From NCBI RefSeq assembly GCF_000378485.1, contig NZ_KB899972.1, positions 124,001 through 188,000 on the forward strand: a stretch of DNA of 64,000 nt, given 5' to 3'. The notes under the pieces were generated by a model. It worked only from the letters and a program-made list of their open reading frames with translations. It made no database searches and was not told the origin of the DNA. The position numbers were made by a program, and so were the translations under genes. Below, piece by piece: positions 18,147 through 27,136 of the stretch; positions within the stretch are counted from its first letter, which is position 1; each line of letters starts with the position of its first letter. This stretch comes from Flavobacterium rivuli WB 3.3-2 = DSM 21788 (GTDB lineage Bacteria > Bacteroidota > Bacteroidia > Flavobacteriales > Flavobacteriaceae).

Positions 18147-18291
18147 AGAAAGTACCGTTTGATAATCTAATCATTAGAATACTTTATGGACACATTTTTA
18201 AGATTCTCACTCAACATTTTAGTTCTTTCACCCAGCATCTGTCTGACGGAGAGGGAAACCAACGACCAGGCACTGCAACTGCGACAAAATT

Positions 18292-19893
18292 TTACCCCTC
18301 GTACATATCCATATTAAGCCTCGTTTCTTCAAGATCAAGCTCGCGTTCTATTTTACGTAAAATTTCTTCATTAGCTTCGCCACTACGGTGCATCTCTTCG
18401 ATCTTTTTGCGCTCTACATTTATAAGGTCTATTTGCAGTCGTGTAAATTCATTAAATATATTGGCAGAGAGTGTTTCGCCATTGCCAAAAAAATTAGCTG
18501 GTAAATCTGTACGTTGCAGTCGGTTAAACTTTACCTCATATTTATTTTTTATATTGTTTAGCAAATCGTCCTGCAGCAGCGATAAGTTATCTTCTATATG
18601 CGCTATGGTTTGAGACACTACTACGTTACGCACTTCATACTCTTCTGCATAAATAGAGTAAGGCTCTATTTTTAATATCTTTATAAGCCATGGCAATGTT
18701 AGCCCTAAGCCTATTAGCGTAGAAAGTATTACGCAAAAAACGAGATAGATAACAAGATTACGATGCGGAAATGCAGAGCCGTCTGGTAAAGTAAGCGGTA
18801 ACGCCAGCGCAGCTGCCATAGATACTACACCGCGCATGCCCGCCCAGCCAAAAACAATCATATTACGGGCATCAAAAGCTTCCTTTTCGCGAATGCGTTT
18901 GCTTAAAATCCTTGGCAGCATAGTAGCAGGCAACACCCATAAAAAGCGTACAATAATTACTACAAAACTTATAGATAGCCCCCATATTGCAAGAGATGTA
19001 TTAGAGTAATCATCAAGCCCCTCCATAATTTGGCGTAGCTGTAATCCTATCAATATAAATATCAAACCATTAAGTATGTATTCTACCACTTCCCATACGG
19101 TTGTTGTCATAATACGGCTTTGGTGTGTAAATATTTGCGCCGACCTGAATGAAAGATATAAACCCGTAGTTACTACTGCAAGCACGCCCGAAAAATGAAA
19201 ATGCTCTGCAAGTAAATAAGCCGCAAAAGGTGTAAGGAACGTTAACGATACCTCTACAATAGGATCGCAAACAAATTTTTTGTGTACCAGGTACATAATA
19301 TACCCCATACCTAAACCTATAGAAACGCCGGCAGCAACAACTACAAAAAAGTTAAGGCTTGCTTCCCACAGTACAAAATTACCAAGCGTAATGGCGGTAA
19401 GGGCATATTTATAAGCTACAAGCCCGCTGGCATCGTTAACAAGACTTTCACCATCCAGAATGGTAAGCAGGCGCGGGTTAAGCCCAAGCCCCTTTGTAAT
19501 AGATGTTGCAGCAACAGCATCTGGCGGAGATACAATGGCCCCTATAAGGAATGCCAAAGGCCAGCTAATATCTGTAATTAGCCAGTGTGCAGCTATGGCC
19601 ACTGCAATGGTTGTAAAGAATACAAGCCCAATGGCAGCAAAACTTATTGGCCTTATCGATGCCTTAAAATCATGCCAACTTGTATTCCAGGAGGCGCGAT
19701 ATAATAGTGGCGGTAAAAATATTATAAATACAACATCCGGACTAAGACTAACAATGGGCAATCCCGGTATTACACTAATAATAACACCGCAGAGCACAAG
19801 CGCAATAGGGAACGGAAATTTATATTTATTACTTAGTATGCTTAAAAAAGCAACACCAAATAAAAGCATTATAATTATAGTAACATTTTCCAT
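18292..19893 (-). CDS. CPA1 family Na+/H+ antiporter
   Basis: A 533-residue protein with about 12 hydrophobic segments in the first 410 residues and a charged cytoplasmic tail rich in Glu, Asn and Arg (ERKKIEEMHRSGE). The ion-binding region shows SPPDAVAATSI and LDGESLVNDASGLV, both characteristic of CPA1 (NhaP/YjcE-like) exchangers. GWAGMRGVVSMAAALALP is the conserved arginine-containing segment in the C-terminal half. It exchanges Na+ (or K+) for H+ at the inner membrane. The start is the first ATG before MLLFGVAFL. Confidence 0.9.
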   Translation of the reverse strand: MENVTIIIMLLFGVAFLSILSNKYKFPFPIALVLCGVIISVIPGLPIVSLSPDVVFIIFLPPLLYRASWNTSWHDFKASIRPISFAAIGLVFFTTIAVAIAAHWLITDISWPLAFLIGAIVSPPDAVAATSITKGLGLNPRLLTILDGESLVNDASGLVAYKYALTAITLGNFVLWEASLNFFVVVAAGVSIGLGMGYIMYLVHKKFVCDPIVEVSLTFLTPFAAYLLAEHFHFSGVLAVVTTGLYLSFRSAQIFTHQSRIMTTTVWEVVEYILNGLIFILIGLQLRQIMEGLDDYSNTSLAIWGLSISFVVIIVRFLWVLPATMLPRILSKRIREKEAFDARNMIVFGWAGMRGVVSMAAALALPLTLPDGSAFPHRNLVIYLVFCVILSTLIGLGLTLPWLIKILKIEPYSIYAEEYEVRNVVVSQTIAHIEDNLSLLQDDLLNNIKNKYEVKFNRLQRTDLPANFFGNGETLSANIFNEFTRLQIDLINVERKKIEEMHRSGEANEEILRKIERELDLEETRLNMDMYEG

Positions 19894-20030
19894 AAGCTAA
19901 ATAAACAGCCGTAAATATACTTTTTTATATAGCGAATGGCAAGCAGCCCAATAGCCGTGTTAAGAAATATAGAACAGGCATAAACTTAAAAGGCACTTAC
20001 ACTATAAGTTATAATAGATTACAAATTAAA

Positions 20031-20056
20031 ACCCGGGCAAAAAACTCCTGCCCGGG
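20031..20056 (-). terminator. Minus-strand terminator ending a lost or unannotated transcript
   Basis: On the minus strand CCCGGGCA and TGCCCGGG form a GC-rich 8-bp stem with a 9-nt loop, followed by TTTTAATTT. No intact minus-strand gene lies above it before the divergent Nudix gene, so it probably belonged to the decayed sequence at 20290-20435. Confidence 0.6.
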
Positions 20057-20289
20057 CTAATTACTGTGTGCAATCGTAAAACCATATTTGAGTTATTTTT
20101 TAGTCTGTATCTAAAAAGAAACAAATATGATAGATTGCTGTGCAATAATGGCCTGCTTATTTAATAAGGGTTCGAAACAAATTAAACATGCCTAAAAATT
20201 AGTACCACTATTATCATTAAGGCAAATATGCAACATATTAATTATATTTTGTTATAATTAATACTCGAATTTTTACAAATTATTAACAT

Positions 20290-20435
20290 AAAATAAAAAT
20301 ACCTGTATAAGTAAAAAAATCTGGAGCGGAATCCTGAAGCCAAGATACTATAGTCCCGCACCGTTATAATCAGCATTGTAGAAGTTCACGCGCCTAAAGG
20401 CCGCACCAATATTACCCGTTACCGCTTTACATAAT
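20290..20435 (-). pseudogene. Possible remnant of a formylglycine-enzyme/C-type-lectin-like gene
   Basis: In the 715-bp stretch 19894-20608 I see no intact gene. On the minus strand one frame reads GNIGAAFRRVNFYNADYNG, then an in-frame stop, then YLGFRIPLQI. The spacing of Arg-x-Asn-Phe-Tyr and terminal LGFR resembles the C-terminus of FGE-sulfatase-like domains. A minus-strand terminator sits 230 bp beyond. It is short and could be chance similarity. Confidence 0.2.
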
Positions 20436-20583
20436 AGTATCGATAATATAAATACAAATAGTAAAACGATTATGGCTTTCGTAACTTTTTTATAGTAAAA
20501 CATATACTTAGAGGCGTATGTGTAGTGTTATACTCATCAAATACAACAATTTAACTTATTATCTTTAATAAAATATCATTTAC

Positions 20584-20591
20584 TATATTTG
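20584..20591 (+). promoter_or_regulatory. -7 box of the Nudix gene
   Basis: TATATTTG fits TAnnTTTG and ends 17 bp before the ATG at 20609. Confidence 0.55.
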
Positions 20592-20608
20592 CTGAAAACA
20601 ATGATATA

Positions 20609-21187
20609 ATGCCAGATTTTGTAACAATACTATCAGATAAGATATTATCTGACAATTGGGGTAAACTACATAAAATAGAATATAAACATACATTGCCTAA
20701 CGGACAAAGCTATACCGATGTTCGCGAAGCATACGACCGTGGCAACGGTGCTGTTATTTTATTGTACAATATAGCAAAAGGCACGGTTATACTTACACGC
20801 CAGCTAAGGATACCCACTTATGTAAATGGGAACGCTACAGGCATGATGATTGAGGCTTGTGCTGGTATGCTGGATGAAAACGACCCCGAAGAATGCATTC
20901 GACGTGAAACACAGGAGGAAACCGGCTATACGCTTACTGATGTTAAAAAAGTAATGGAAGTATACATGTCGCCCGGTGGCGTTACAGAAATATTATATTT
21001 TTTTATAGCCGCTTACAGCAATGCCATGAAAACAGGCGAAGGTGGTGGACTTGAGAAAGAACACGAAAATATAGAAGTGCTGGAAATGCCTTTTAATAAA
21101 GCCTTTAACATGATTAGTACAGGTGAAATTAAAGATGCTAAAACAATTATGCTATTACAGCATGCAAGGTTAGAGGGAATTCTTTAA
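20609..21187 (+). CDS. Nudix hydrolase, NudK-like (GDP-mannose pyrophosphatase type)
   Basis: A 192-residue Nudix protein. The Nudix box is near residues 91-113: GMLDENDPEECIRRETQEE then TGY, matching G-x5-E-x7-REUxEExGU with shifted spacing around the inserted Asp-Pro. The N-terminal part (YKHTLPNGQSYTDVREAYDRG) and MYMSPGG-like VYMSPGGVTEIL resemble NudK, which cleaves GDP-mannose to GMP and mannose 1-phosphate. The substrate assignment is by resemblance only. Monocistronic. Confidence 0.82.
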   Translation: MPDFVTILSDKILSDNWGKLHKIEYKHTLPNGQSYTDVREAYDRGNGAVILLYNIAKGTVILTRQLRIPTYVNGNATGMMIEACAGMLDENDPEECIRRETQEETGYTLTDVKKVMEVYMSPGGVTEILYFFIAAYSNAMKTGEGGGLEKEHENIEVLEMPFNKAFNMISTGEIKDAKTIMLLQHARLEGIL

Positions 21188-21211
21188 TTGTATTGCAAAG
21201 GTTCGAAATTT

Positions 21212-21263
21212 CAAAGTCGCAGAGTATAAGACACATAGAAAACTTTGCTACTTTGTGACTTTG
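21212..21263. repeat. Imperfect inverted repeat, dispersed type
   Basis: CAAAGTCGCAGAGTA (21212-21226) and TACTTTGTGACTTTG (21249-21263) match at 13 of 15 positions when folded. A related palindrome with AAGTCGCAA/TTGCGACT is at 33393-33447. Confidence 0.45.
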
Positions 21264-21316
21264 TAACTTAGAAAATCAAAGTAATTGCTTATTTTTATGT
21301 TGATAAATAACGCAAC

Positions 21317-23623
21317 ATGGATATTACTTTTTCTACCGACCCAAAGCTCTCTCTCTTACTACCTTTTATATATTTTGCCTGGCAGGATGATGTACTTACA
21401 AAAACTGAATTTGATGCACTGTCAAATTTTATAAATACTCAGGAATGGCTTACCAAAGCCGAAAAGACTTTCCTGAAATCGAAAATCAATTTTGACGTAC
21501 CACCTTCAAGATTGGAGCTTTTTCACTGGAAAGAAAAAATTGACAGCACCCTGAAAAGCACTACCAATATTAATAACCTCACCGAATTAGGTTTTCTTAT
21601 TGCTAATGCCGAAAGGCCCACCTTTACCGAGGATGAAATTAATAAAACAGGCCCCGTTTTCGCACAGCTTGAGGCTGGCCTTGGGCTAATGGGCAGCGAA
21701 GTTATAGCCGGATTTAGAAAGACAACCACCACACTTACCCACAGCCAAAATACCGTTGAGAGTTTTAATGTGCAAAAAATGACTGCCTTGCTTGACGGCA
21801 GCCAGGCCGAAATTATTAATAAAGTTAAGGCTTTAATAGGCAGTGAAGCATTTAAACTGGACATCCCTACAGATGTTACAGAATACCGCGAAAAGGTACT
21901 GCACTGGTGCCAGATCCTTGCAGATAACGACCTTAGTAGCTATGCCTACCCGGTAGCACAGGGCGGTAAAAACGATATTGAAGGTTACTTTGCCATCATG
22001 GAAACACTTAGTTATCATGATCTTAGCTTAGTAATTAAATTTGGTGTACAGTTTGGGCTTTGGGGCATGAGCATACTGTCCTTGGGTACAGAAAAACACT
22101 ATAAAAAATACCTTAAAGATGTGGGCACGCTTGCCCTGCCCGGGTGTTTTGCCATGACCGAGACCCACCACGGCAGCAACGTAAAAGGCATACACACTAC
22201 GGCTACGTATAACCATAAAGACAGGACTTTTACCATAAATACCCCAGAAAAATACGACCGCAAAGAATACATAGGCAATGCGGCAAACCACGGCGAGATG
22301 GCAACCGTTTTTGCCAAGCTTATTATAGATGGCAAAGACTATGGCGTTAATGCATTTATAACCCCCATACGCAATAAAGACAAATCAGCATATCATGGAG
22401 TTGTTATTGAAGATTGTGGTCATAAAATGGGATTAAATGGTGTTGATAATGGCATTATAACTTTTAAAAATGTAATTATTCCTTATGAAAATATGCTCGA
22501 CAGGTTTGCCAGCGTAAGCGAAAGTGGCGAATTTCAAAGCCCAATACCAAGCGATAACCGTAGGTTTTTCACGATGTTAGGTACGCTTGTGGGTGGCAGG
22601 ATAGGCATCCCAAGGTCGGCACTCGCGGCAGCCAAAACCGGGCTTGCCACTACTATAAAATACAGCGATAAGCGCAGGCAGTTTGGCCCTGAGGGCGGAC
22701 AGGAAGTACCTATTTTAAACTACCGTATGCACCAGTTAAGGCTTATGCCTTACCTGGCTAACAGTTATGCGTTAACCTTTGCTTTACAACATCTTACAAA
22801 ACGTTTTGTAAATCGTAAAGAAGAAGAAATGCAGGAAATAGAAGCTCTTGCAGCCGGCCTTAAAGCTTACTCTACCTGGAATGCACGCAACACCCTGCAA
22901 GAGTGTCGCGAAGCTTGTGGCGGCAAGGGTTACCTAAGTGAAAACCGTATAGATAACCTTAAAAATGATACCGAGATTTACACCACTTTTGAGGGCGATA
23001 ATACTGTATTAATGCAACTTACAGCTAAAAACAGGTTAAGCGAATACCGTAAGCAGTTTAGCGGGATGAGTGTTAGCACTATTTTTAATTACGTTGTAGG
23101 ACAGGCCAAAACAGTTGTGGCTGAGAAGAATCCGTTTGCTACACGCAATGTTGACGAAACCCATTTAAAAGATGCCGCATTTCATTTAAATGCATTTCAA
23201 TACCGTGAGCGTGAGATAGTAAGCAGTGGTGCAAGGCGCTTTAAAAAACTGGTTGATGATGGCCTTGATGCCTTTGATGCTGCCAATATTATGCACCCAC
23301 ACATGCTGCAGATAGCTGATTCATACCTGGACCGCGCGGTGCTGGAACAGTTCCAGATTAAGATACAGGAGACTGAAGATGAACCACTTAAAGAAGTATT
23401 AACCCGCCTTTATAATCTGTTTGCGCTTAACAAAATAGAGCAGCATAAGGCATGGTACTTAGAGCAGGGCTATATGGAAGGTGTTAAAACAAAAGCTATA
23501 CGCAAACTCGTAAGCCAGTTATGCTGGGAAATACGTCAGGATGCAGTGCCACTGGCAGATGCATTCAACATTCCGGAGAGTTGTCTTGGGGTAATTGCGA
23601 CGACCAAAATTGCTCAGGCATAA
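21317..23623 (+). CDS. Acyl-CoA dehydrogenase/acyl-CoA oxidase-like protein
   Basis: At 768 residues this is longer than a standard acyl-CoA dehydrogenase (about 380) and closer to acyl-CoA oxidases. The FAD-binding loop is CFAMTETHHGSNVKGIHTTA near residues 276-295. The segment ECREACGGKGYLSENRIDNL near 535 and FEGDNTVLMQLTAKNRL near 558 are oxidase-type signatures, and the catalytic Glu is expected in YTTFEGDN. It performs the first oxidation step of fatty-acyl-CoA breakdown. The C-terminal 180 residues are helical (DEPLKEVLTRLYNLFALNKIEQ). It stands alone, in an unlinked position relative to other beta-oxidation genes. Confidence 0.86.
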   Translation: MDITFSTDPKLSLLLPFIYFAWQDDVLTKTEFDALSNFINTQEWLTKAEKTFLKSKINFDVPPSRLELFHWKEKIDSTLKSTTNINNLTELGFLIANAERPTFTEDEINKTGPVFAQLEAGLGLMGSEVIAGFRKTTTTLTHSQNTVESFNVQKMTALLDGSQAEIINKVKALIGSEAFKLDIPTDVTEYREKVLHWCQILADNDLSSYAYPVAQGGKNDIEGYFAIMETLSYHDLSLVIKFGVQFGLWGMSILSLGTEKHYKKYLKDVGTLALPGCFAMTETHHGSNVKGIHTTATYNHKDRTFTINTPEKYDRKEYIGNAANHGEMATVFAKLIIDGKDYGVNAFITPIRNKDKSAYHGVVIEDCGHKMGLNGVDNGIITFKNVIIPYENMLDRFASVSESGEFQSPIPSDNRRFFTMLGTLVGGRIGIPRSALAAAKTGLATTIKYSDKRRQFGPEGGQEVPILNYRMHQLRLMPYLANSYALTFALQHLTKRFVNRKEEEMQEIEALAAGLKAYSTWNARNTLQECREACGGKGYLSENRIDNLKNDTEIYTTFEGDNTVLMQLTAKNRLSEYRKQFSGMSVSTIFNYVVGQAKTVVAEKNPFATRNVDETHLKDAAFHLNAFQYREREIVSSGARRFKKLVDDGLDAFDAANIMHPHMLQIADSYLDRAVLEQFQIKIQETEDEPLKEVLTRLYNLFALNKIEQHKAWYLEQGYMEGVKTKAIRKLVSQLCWEIRQDAVPLADAFNIPESCLGVIATTKIAQA

Positions 23624-23918
23624 ACGGTTTAAAAAATTTCAAATAGCAAATTTTCAAATAACAAAAGTAACGCTCAAAAACGGGTTCAAAAGACAGCGTA
23701 AAATCTGTAAGAAAAAGTGTGTATAATAATTTAGCAAAAAAAAAGCACTTCATTTTACCCCTTGTAATGGTAAATACGAACATGCCGCGGACAGTCCCGA
23801 ACCGGAATTTACACGTTTGTGCACAAAAACGGGCGAAAACCCGGTTTTTGGCCAAATGGGCATGTATACCAGTTTACAGTGTATTTTCTTATAAAATATC
23901 AGAAAAAAATGCCTTCCC

Positions 23919-23957
23919 TCCCACCCTGAATTTTTCAAGTTTGCGGTGGGATTTTTA
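23919..23957 (+). terminator. Terminator in the 481-bp gap after the acyl-CoA dehydrogenase gene
   Basis: Arms TCCCACC (23919-23925) and GGTGGGA (23945-23951) are followed by TTTTTATT. It lies 300 bp after the preceding stop codon, so it ends either a long 3' UTR or a small RNA starting in the gap. The rest of 23624-24104 has no credible reading frame. Confidence 0.55.
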
Positions 23958-24104
23958 TTGTGTTTTATAGGAATGCGTTTGCTGCAAAAAGGGTTGCAGT
24001 AGTTTTATGGAAAATGTATTTGCTTTAACAGTTTAGCTATTACACAAAGGCACACAAAGAAGGCACAAAAATTCACGACGCACATATTGCCTCTTACTTA
24101 TTGT

Positions 24105-24518
24105 CTAATCGGGTATAGCGTGCTGCCAGTAATTTATAATATAAGAAAGCAACTTTTTATATTCGTCCATACTGTTTCTTTTTGCAAAGAAACCCTGAAC
24201 AGATTTTTTATAAGCTTCTTTGGCCTGCATGGGGTTTTCGCCGCCGGTCATAAATATGTAGGGTATGCACTTTTCGTGCAGCTCCTCGTCATGAAAAATA
24301 ACTTCCCTAAGCTCCAGGCCGTTGGTAGTATTCATATTAATGTCTGACACGATCATGAAAGGCCGCACTTTGGGGTCTCTAAGATAGTCTATGGCATCCT
24401 GCGAGGTGGCAAACTTCTTTAGCTTGTTGACACAGTTAAGATCGTTGTACGCTATCTCAAAAAACTCCCTGTCGTCGCTGTCGTCGTCTATCAATATAAT
24501 CTCTCCCTGTAAATTCAT
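24105..24518 (-). CDS. Single-domain response regulator (CheY/Rcp1-like)
   Basis: A 137-residue receiver with no output domain. The acidic pocket is IILIDDDSDD near residue 10, the phospho-acceptor is Asp in IVSDINM near residue 58, and the Thr/Lys end shows IFMTGG and an FFAKR segment. It is paralogous to the regulator at 29666-30094, sharing CxPYIFxTG and the closing SYIINYWQ-type helix. The two flank an accessory block. A plausible partner is the GAF histidine kinase at 30543. Confidence 0.88.
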   Translation of the reverse strand: MNLQGEIILIDDDSDDREFFEIAYNDLNCVNKLKKFATSQDAIDYLRDPKVRPFMIVSDINMNTTNGLELREVIFHDEELHEKCIPYIFMTGGENPMQAKEAYKKSVQGFFAKRNSMDEYKKLLSYIINYWQHAIPD

Positions 24519-24652
24519 GGCTTCAATTTTTAATTAAAGCTAAGAGATACAAACACTTGTTAAATTACAACATTATGCAGATTTGTTGGGAGATATATCT
24601 TAAAGTTTCCAAAAAAGCCTGCTACGATTGATATGCTTATTAAATATCTTAC

Positions 24653-25592
24653 CGGCACGAGCCTGAGGCTCGCGTTAGCAAATTGACTGATAATATGATG
24701 TGCTGGCGCGAGCGTCACGCTCGTGCGCATACTAATGTTATTACAAATCAATTTTAATAATTGTATGATCATTATTGCCGTAGTTTCTTCCGCTGCAATA
24801 TTTCCGTATCGGCACGAGCCCTGAGGCTCGCGCTAGCAAATTGATTGGTACCGTGGAGTACGCTGGCGCGAGCGTCACGCTCGTGCGCATACTATTATTA
24901 TGACAAATCAATTTCAAGAATTGTATGATCGTTATTGCGTAGTTTCTTCCGCTGCTATATTTCCGTACCGGCACGAGCTTGAGGCTCGCGCTAGCAAATT
25001 GATTGGTACCATGGAGTAAGCTGGCGCGAGCGTCACGCTCGTGCGCATACTAATTATGACAAATCAATTTCAAGAATTGTATGATCGTTATTGCGTAGTT
25101 TCTTGCGCTGCTATATTACTTATCGGCACGAGCCCGAGGCTCGCGACAGCAAATTGATTGGTACCATGGAGTACGCTTGCGCGAGCGTCACGCTCGTGCG
25201 CATACTAATGTTATGACAAATCAATTTTAATAATTGTATGATCATTATTGCCATAATTTCTTGCGCTGCTATATTACTTATCGGCAGGAGCCTGAGGCTC
25301 GCGACAGCAAATTGATTGGTACCATGGAGTACGCTTGCGCAAGCGTCACGCTCGTGCGCATACTAATGTTATGACAAATCAATTTTAATATTGTATGATC
25401 ATTATTGCCATAGTTTCTTCCGCTGCTATATTTCCGTACCGGCACGAGCCTGAGGCTCGCGATAGCAAATTGATTGGTACCATGGAGTGCGCTGGCGCGA
25501 GCGTCACGCTCGTGCACACACTATTATTATGACAAATCAATTTCAAGAATTGTATGATCGTTATTGCCATAATTTCTTGCACTGCTATATTT
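24653..25592. repeat. Tandem array of six ~157-bp REP-pair units containing RAYT gene 3' ends
   Basis: Six units start at 24653, 24810, 24969, 25124, 25282 and 25440. Each has hairpin 1 (CGAGCC-TGA-GGCTCG type, within GGCACGAGCCTGAGGCTCGC), a spacer of about 28 bp with GGTACCATGG, and hairpin 2 (GCGCGAGCGTCACGCTCGTG). Then comes about 66 bp homologous to the end of the RAYT gene including its stop codon (compare 25527-25592). The copies differ at scattered bases. The units lack unique spacers, so this is not CRISPR. Reading frames through this stretch are repeat artefacts. Confidence 0.9.
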
Positions 25593-26075
25593 CCAGTCAA
25601 TTGCATCGGTAACAAAACCAGTTTCGATAGGGTTATTATGAATGTAATTTAATTTCTGTTCGAATACTTTATACGACCAAATTTCTATAGGCATATTGTG
25701 CTGCTGCCAAAATTGGTACTTTTTTACATTGCTGTTTTTCTTGCCTGCCCTTTCAAACATCCAAAGCAGCCATTCTTTACGGCTTTCCTGTTCATTTTCA
25801 ATTATTGACTTAATTAATTTTCTGGAAGTAAAACCTTTAAAGTCCCTTATCAAACCAGATGGATCGCCCAATGCCGAGCGGAATATAAGATGTATGTGAC
25901 TTGGCATAATGCAGTAACCATAAATTTCCATTCCTTTATTTTTCCTGCAATAGTCAAGCGAGTCGGTAATACAGGAAAAGTAATCGTCTCTTGTAAAAAC
26001 GTCAATCCAGTTTACAGTTGCAAAACTTATAAAGTAAGCTCCTTCTTTTTCTCCAAACTTATATTTACGGCTCAT
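25527..26075 (-). CDS. REP-associated tyrosine transposase (RAYT, TnpA_REP/Y1 family)
   Basis: A 182-residue HUH-fold protein. It has the metal-binding motif in IMPSHIHLIF near residue 58 (His-x-His) and the catalytic Tyr region in LNYIHNNPIETGFV near residue 145. The C-terminus WKYSSARNY is typical of the family. RAYTs nick and join REP hairpins on single-stranded DNA and are usually single-copy, domesticated genes. REP hairpins lie on both sides: six pairs beyond its 3' end and one degenerate pair beyond its 5' end (26140-26215). The gene looks intact. Confidence 0.92.
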   Translation of the reverse strand: MSRKYKFGEKEGAYFISFATVNWIDVFTRDDYFSCITDSLDYCRKNKGMEIYGYCIMPSHIHLIFRSALGDPSGLIRDFKGFTSRKLIKSIIENEQESRKEWLLWMFERAGKKNSNVKKYQFWQQHNMPIEIWSYKVFEQKLNYIHNNPIETGFVTDAIDWKYSSARNYGNNDHTILEIDLS

Positions 26076-26139
26076 GTGGTAAATATAAAAATTATAGTAG
26101 AATAGATCATTAACAAACTTTACGGTTTACAGGTTCTGT

Positions 26140-26215
26140 TAGCGCAAGTGTCACGCTGGTTCACTATAAGTTTTAATTAAATGCTTTGCCGGCACGAGCC
26201 TGAGGCTCGCGCTAG
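26140..26215. repeat. Degenerate REP pair on the 5' side of the RAYT gene
   Basis: A diverged hairpin-2 copy (GCGCAAGTGTCACGCTGG) is followed by a good hairpin-1 copy (CGGCACGAGCCTGAGGCTCG, from 26190). It lacks the RAYT-tail segment found in the array units. Together with the array this brackets the transposase gene. Confidence 0.75.
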
Positions 26216-26227
26216 CGGGAGCTATTA

Positions 26228-27136
26228 TTATACAGCTATAGTTTGAGCAATCAACTGCGGTAAAATCTTAGCTCTTGAATAATGCACAAAGCTTTGGGGA
26301 ACTTTACAATTTTTACTGCAAATAACTAACTCTCTTCCAACCTTCGTTTTATTTGCAAAATAGTTGAACTCAAATATATTTTTATTAACTTCTTTATATA
26401 TTTTATGAATTAGTGGGTTATCGTCATATGAAACTAACCAATGGCTCGAAGTCTTTTTTTGTAAATACTTAGAAAGATTAATATGATCAATTTCTTTAAA
26501 GAAAATATTATATAACCCTTCACCCTGCACCACATACGGAGGGTCTAAATATATGAGTAAATCATCTTTATCAATATTACTATTCTCAATTTCTTTAAGG
26601 AAAGTAACAGCGTCCTTATTATAAATTTTTATCCTATCCTTATATAATGCAATTTTCCTGATTTTTGATATAAGGTCCGATTTGTTAAATCTTGCATCTA
26701 ATTTCCAATCACCTTCTTGTTGAATACCCCCTATCACACCTGCCTTCATAATGCCCGATCGATTACATCTATTTAAATAAAATGTTGTAAATCCTATTTC
26801 TAAGTCGGACAAACTTTCTCTAAGTGAAGATTGTTGAAGAATATCACGCCTATAATTCCATTCATTAATGCTTATCTCACAATTCTGAATGAGCTTAACA
26901 AAATCTTCTGTGTGATTTAGTATAGAAAACCAAAATTTATATACCATTTCGTCTTTGTCATTTAGGTGAATTTGAAACACATCTTCTAACATAAGCAACT
27001 TTAAAGCCGCACCGGCACCACCCGCAAATGGTTCAATATAAATACCGTCAATAATATTATTTTCTTGTATAGTTTTTTTTAAAAAATCATATAAAGATGA
27101 TTTTCCACCCGGATATCTTAAGGGACTGTATGTCAT
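26228..27136 (-). CDS. DNA adenine methylase, Dam/DpnM-type (D12 class)
   Basis: With the ATG at 27136 the protein is 302 residues; its start overlaps the preceding stop as ATGA, which decides the start over an upstream in-frame ATG. SPLRYPGGKSSLYDFL at the N-terminus is the D12-class signature, YIEPFAGGAGAALKLL is the SAM-binding motif, and IYLDPPYVVQG holds the DPPY catalytic motif. It methylates adenine N6; the target sequence is not deducible. No restriction endonuclease is adjacent. It is translationally coupled to a broken ParB-like gene. Confidence 0.9.
   Translation of the reverse strand: MTYSPLRYPGGKSSLYDFLKKTIQENNIIDGIYIEPFAGGAGAALKLLMLEDVFQIHLNDKDEMVYKFWFSILNHTEDFVKLIQNCEISINEWNYRRDILQQSSLRESLSDLEIGFTTFYLNRCNRSGIMKAGVIGGIQQEGDWKLDARFNKSDLISKIRKIALYKDRIKIYNKDAVTFLKEIENSNIDKDDLLIYLDPPYVVQGEGLYNIFFKEIDHINLSKYLQKKTSSHWLVSYDDNPLIHKIYKEVNKNIFEFNYFANKTKVGRELVICSKNCKVPQSFVHYSRAKILPQLIAQTIAV

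Noticed and set aside
20453..20466. Sixth copy of the operator upstream of the Nudix gene (TACAAATAGTAAAA)
   Set aside because: The left arm is ATAC instead of TTTAC so the inverted repeat is broken to 3 bp per arm; probably chance in AT-rich DNA.
24653..25530. CRISPR-like appearance of regularly spaced palindromes
   Set aside because: Units are 157 bp and homologous throughout, with no unique spacers of constant length and no cas genes.
24560..25615. Several short minus-strand reading frames in the repeat region encoding Arg-rich peptides
   Set aside because: They read through the REP hairpins and copied RAYT tails; their similarity to each other comes from the DNA repeat.
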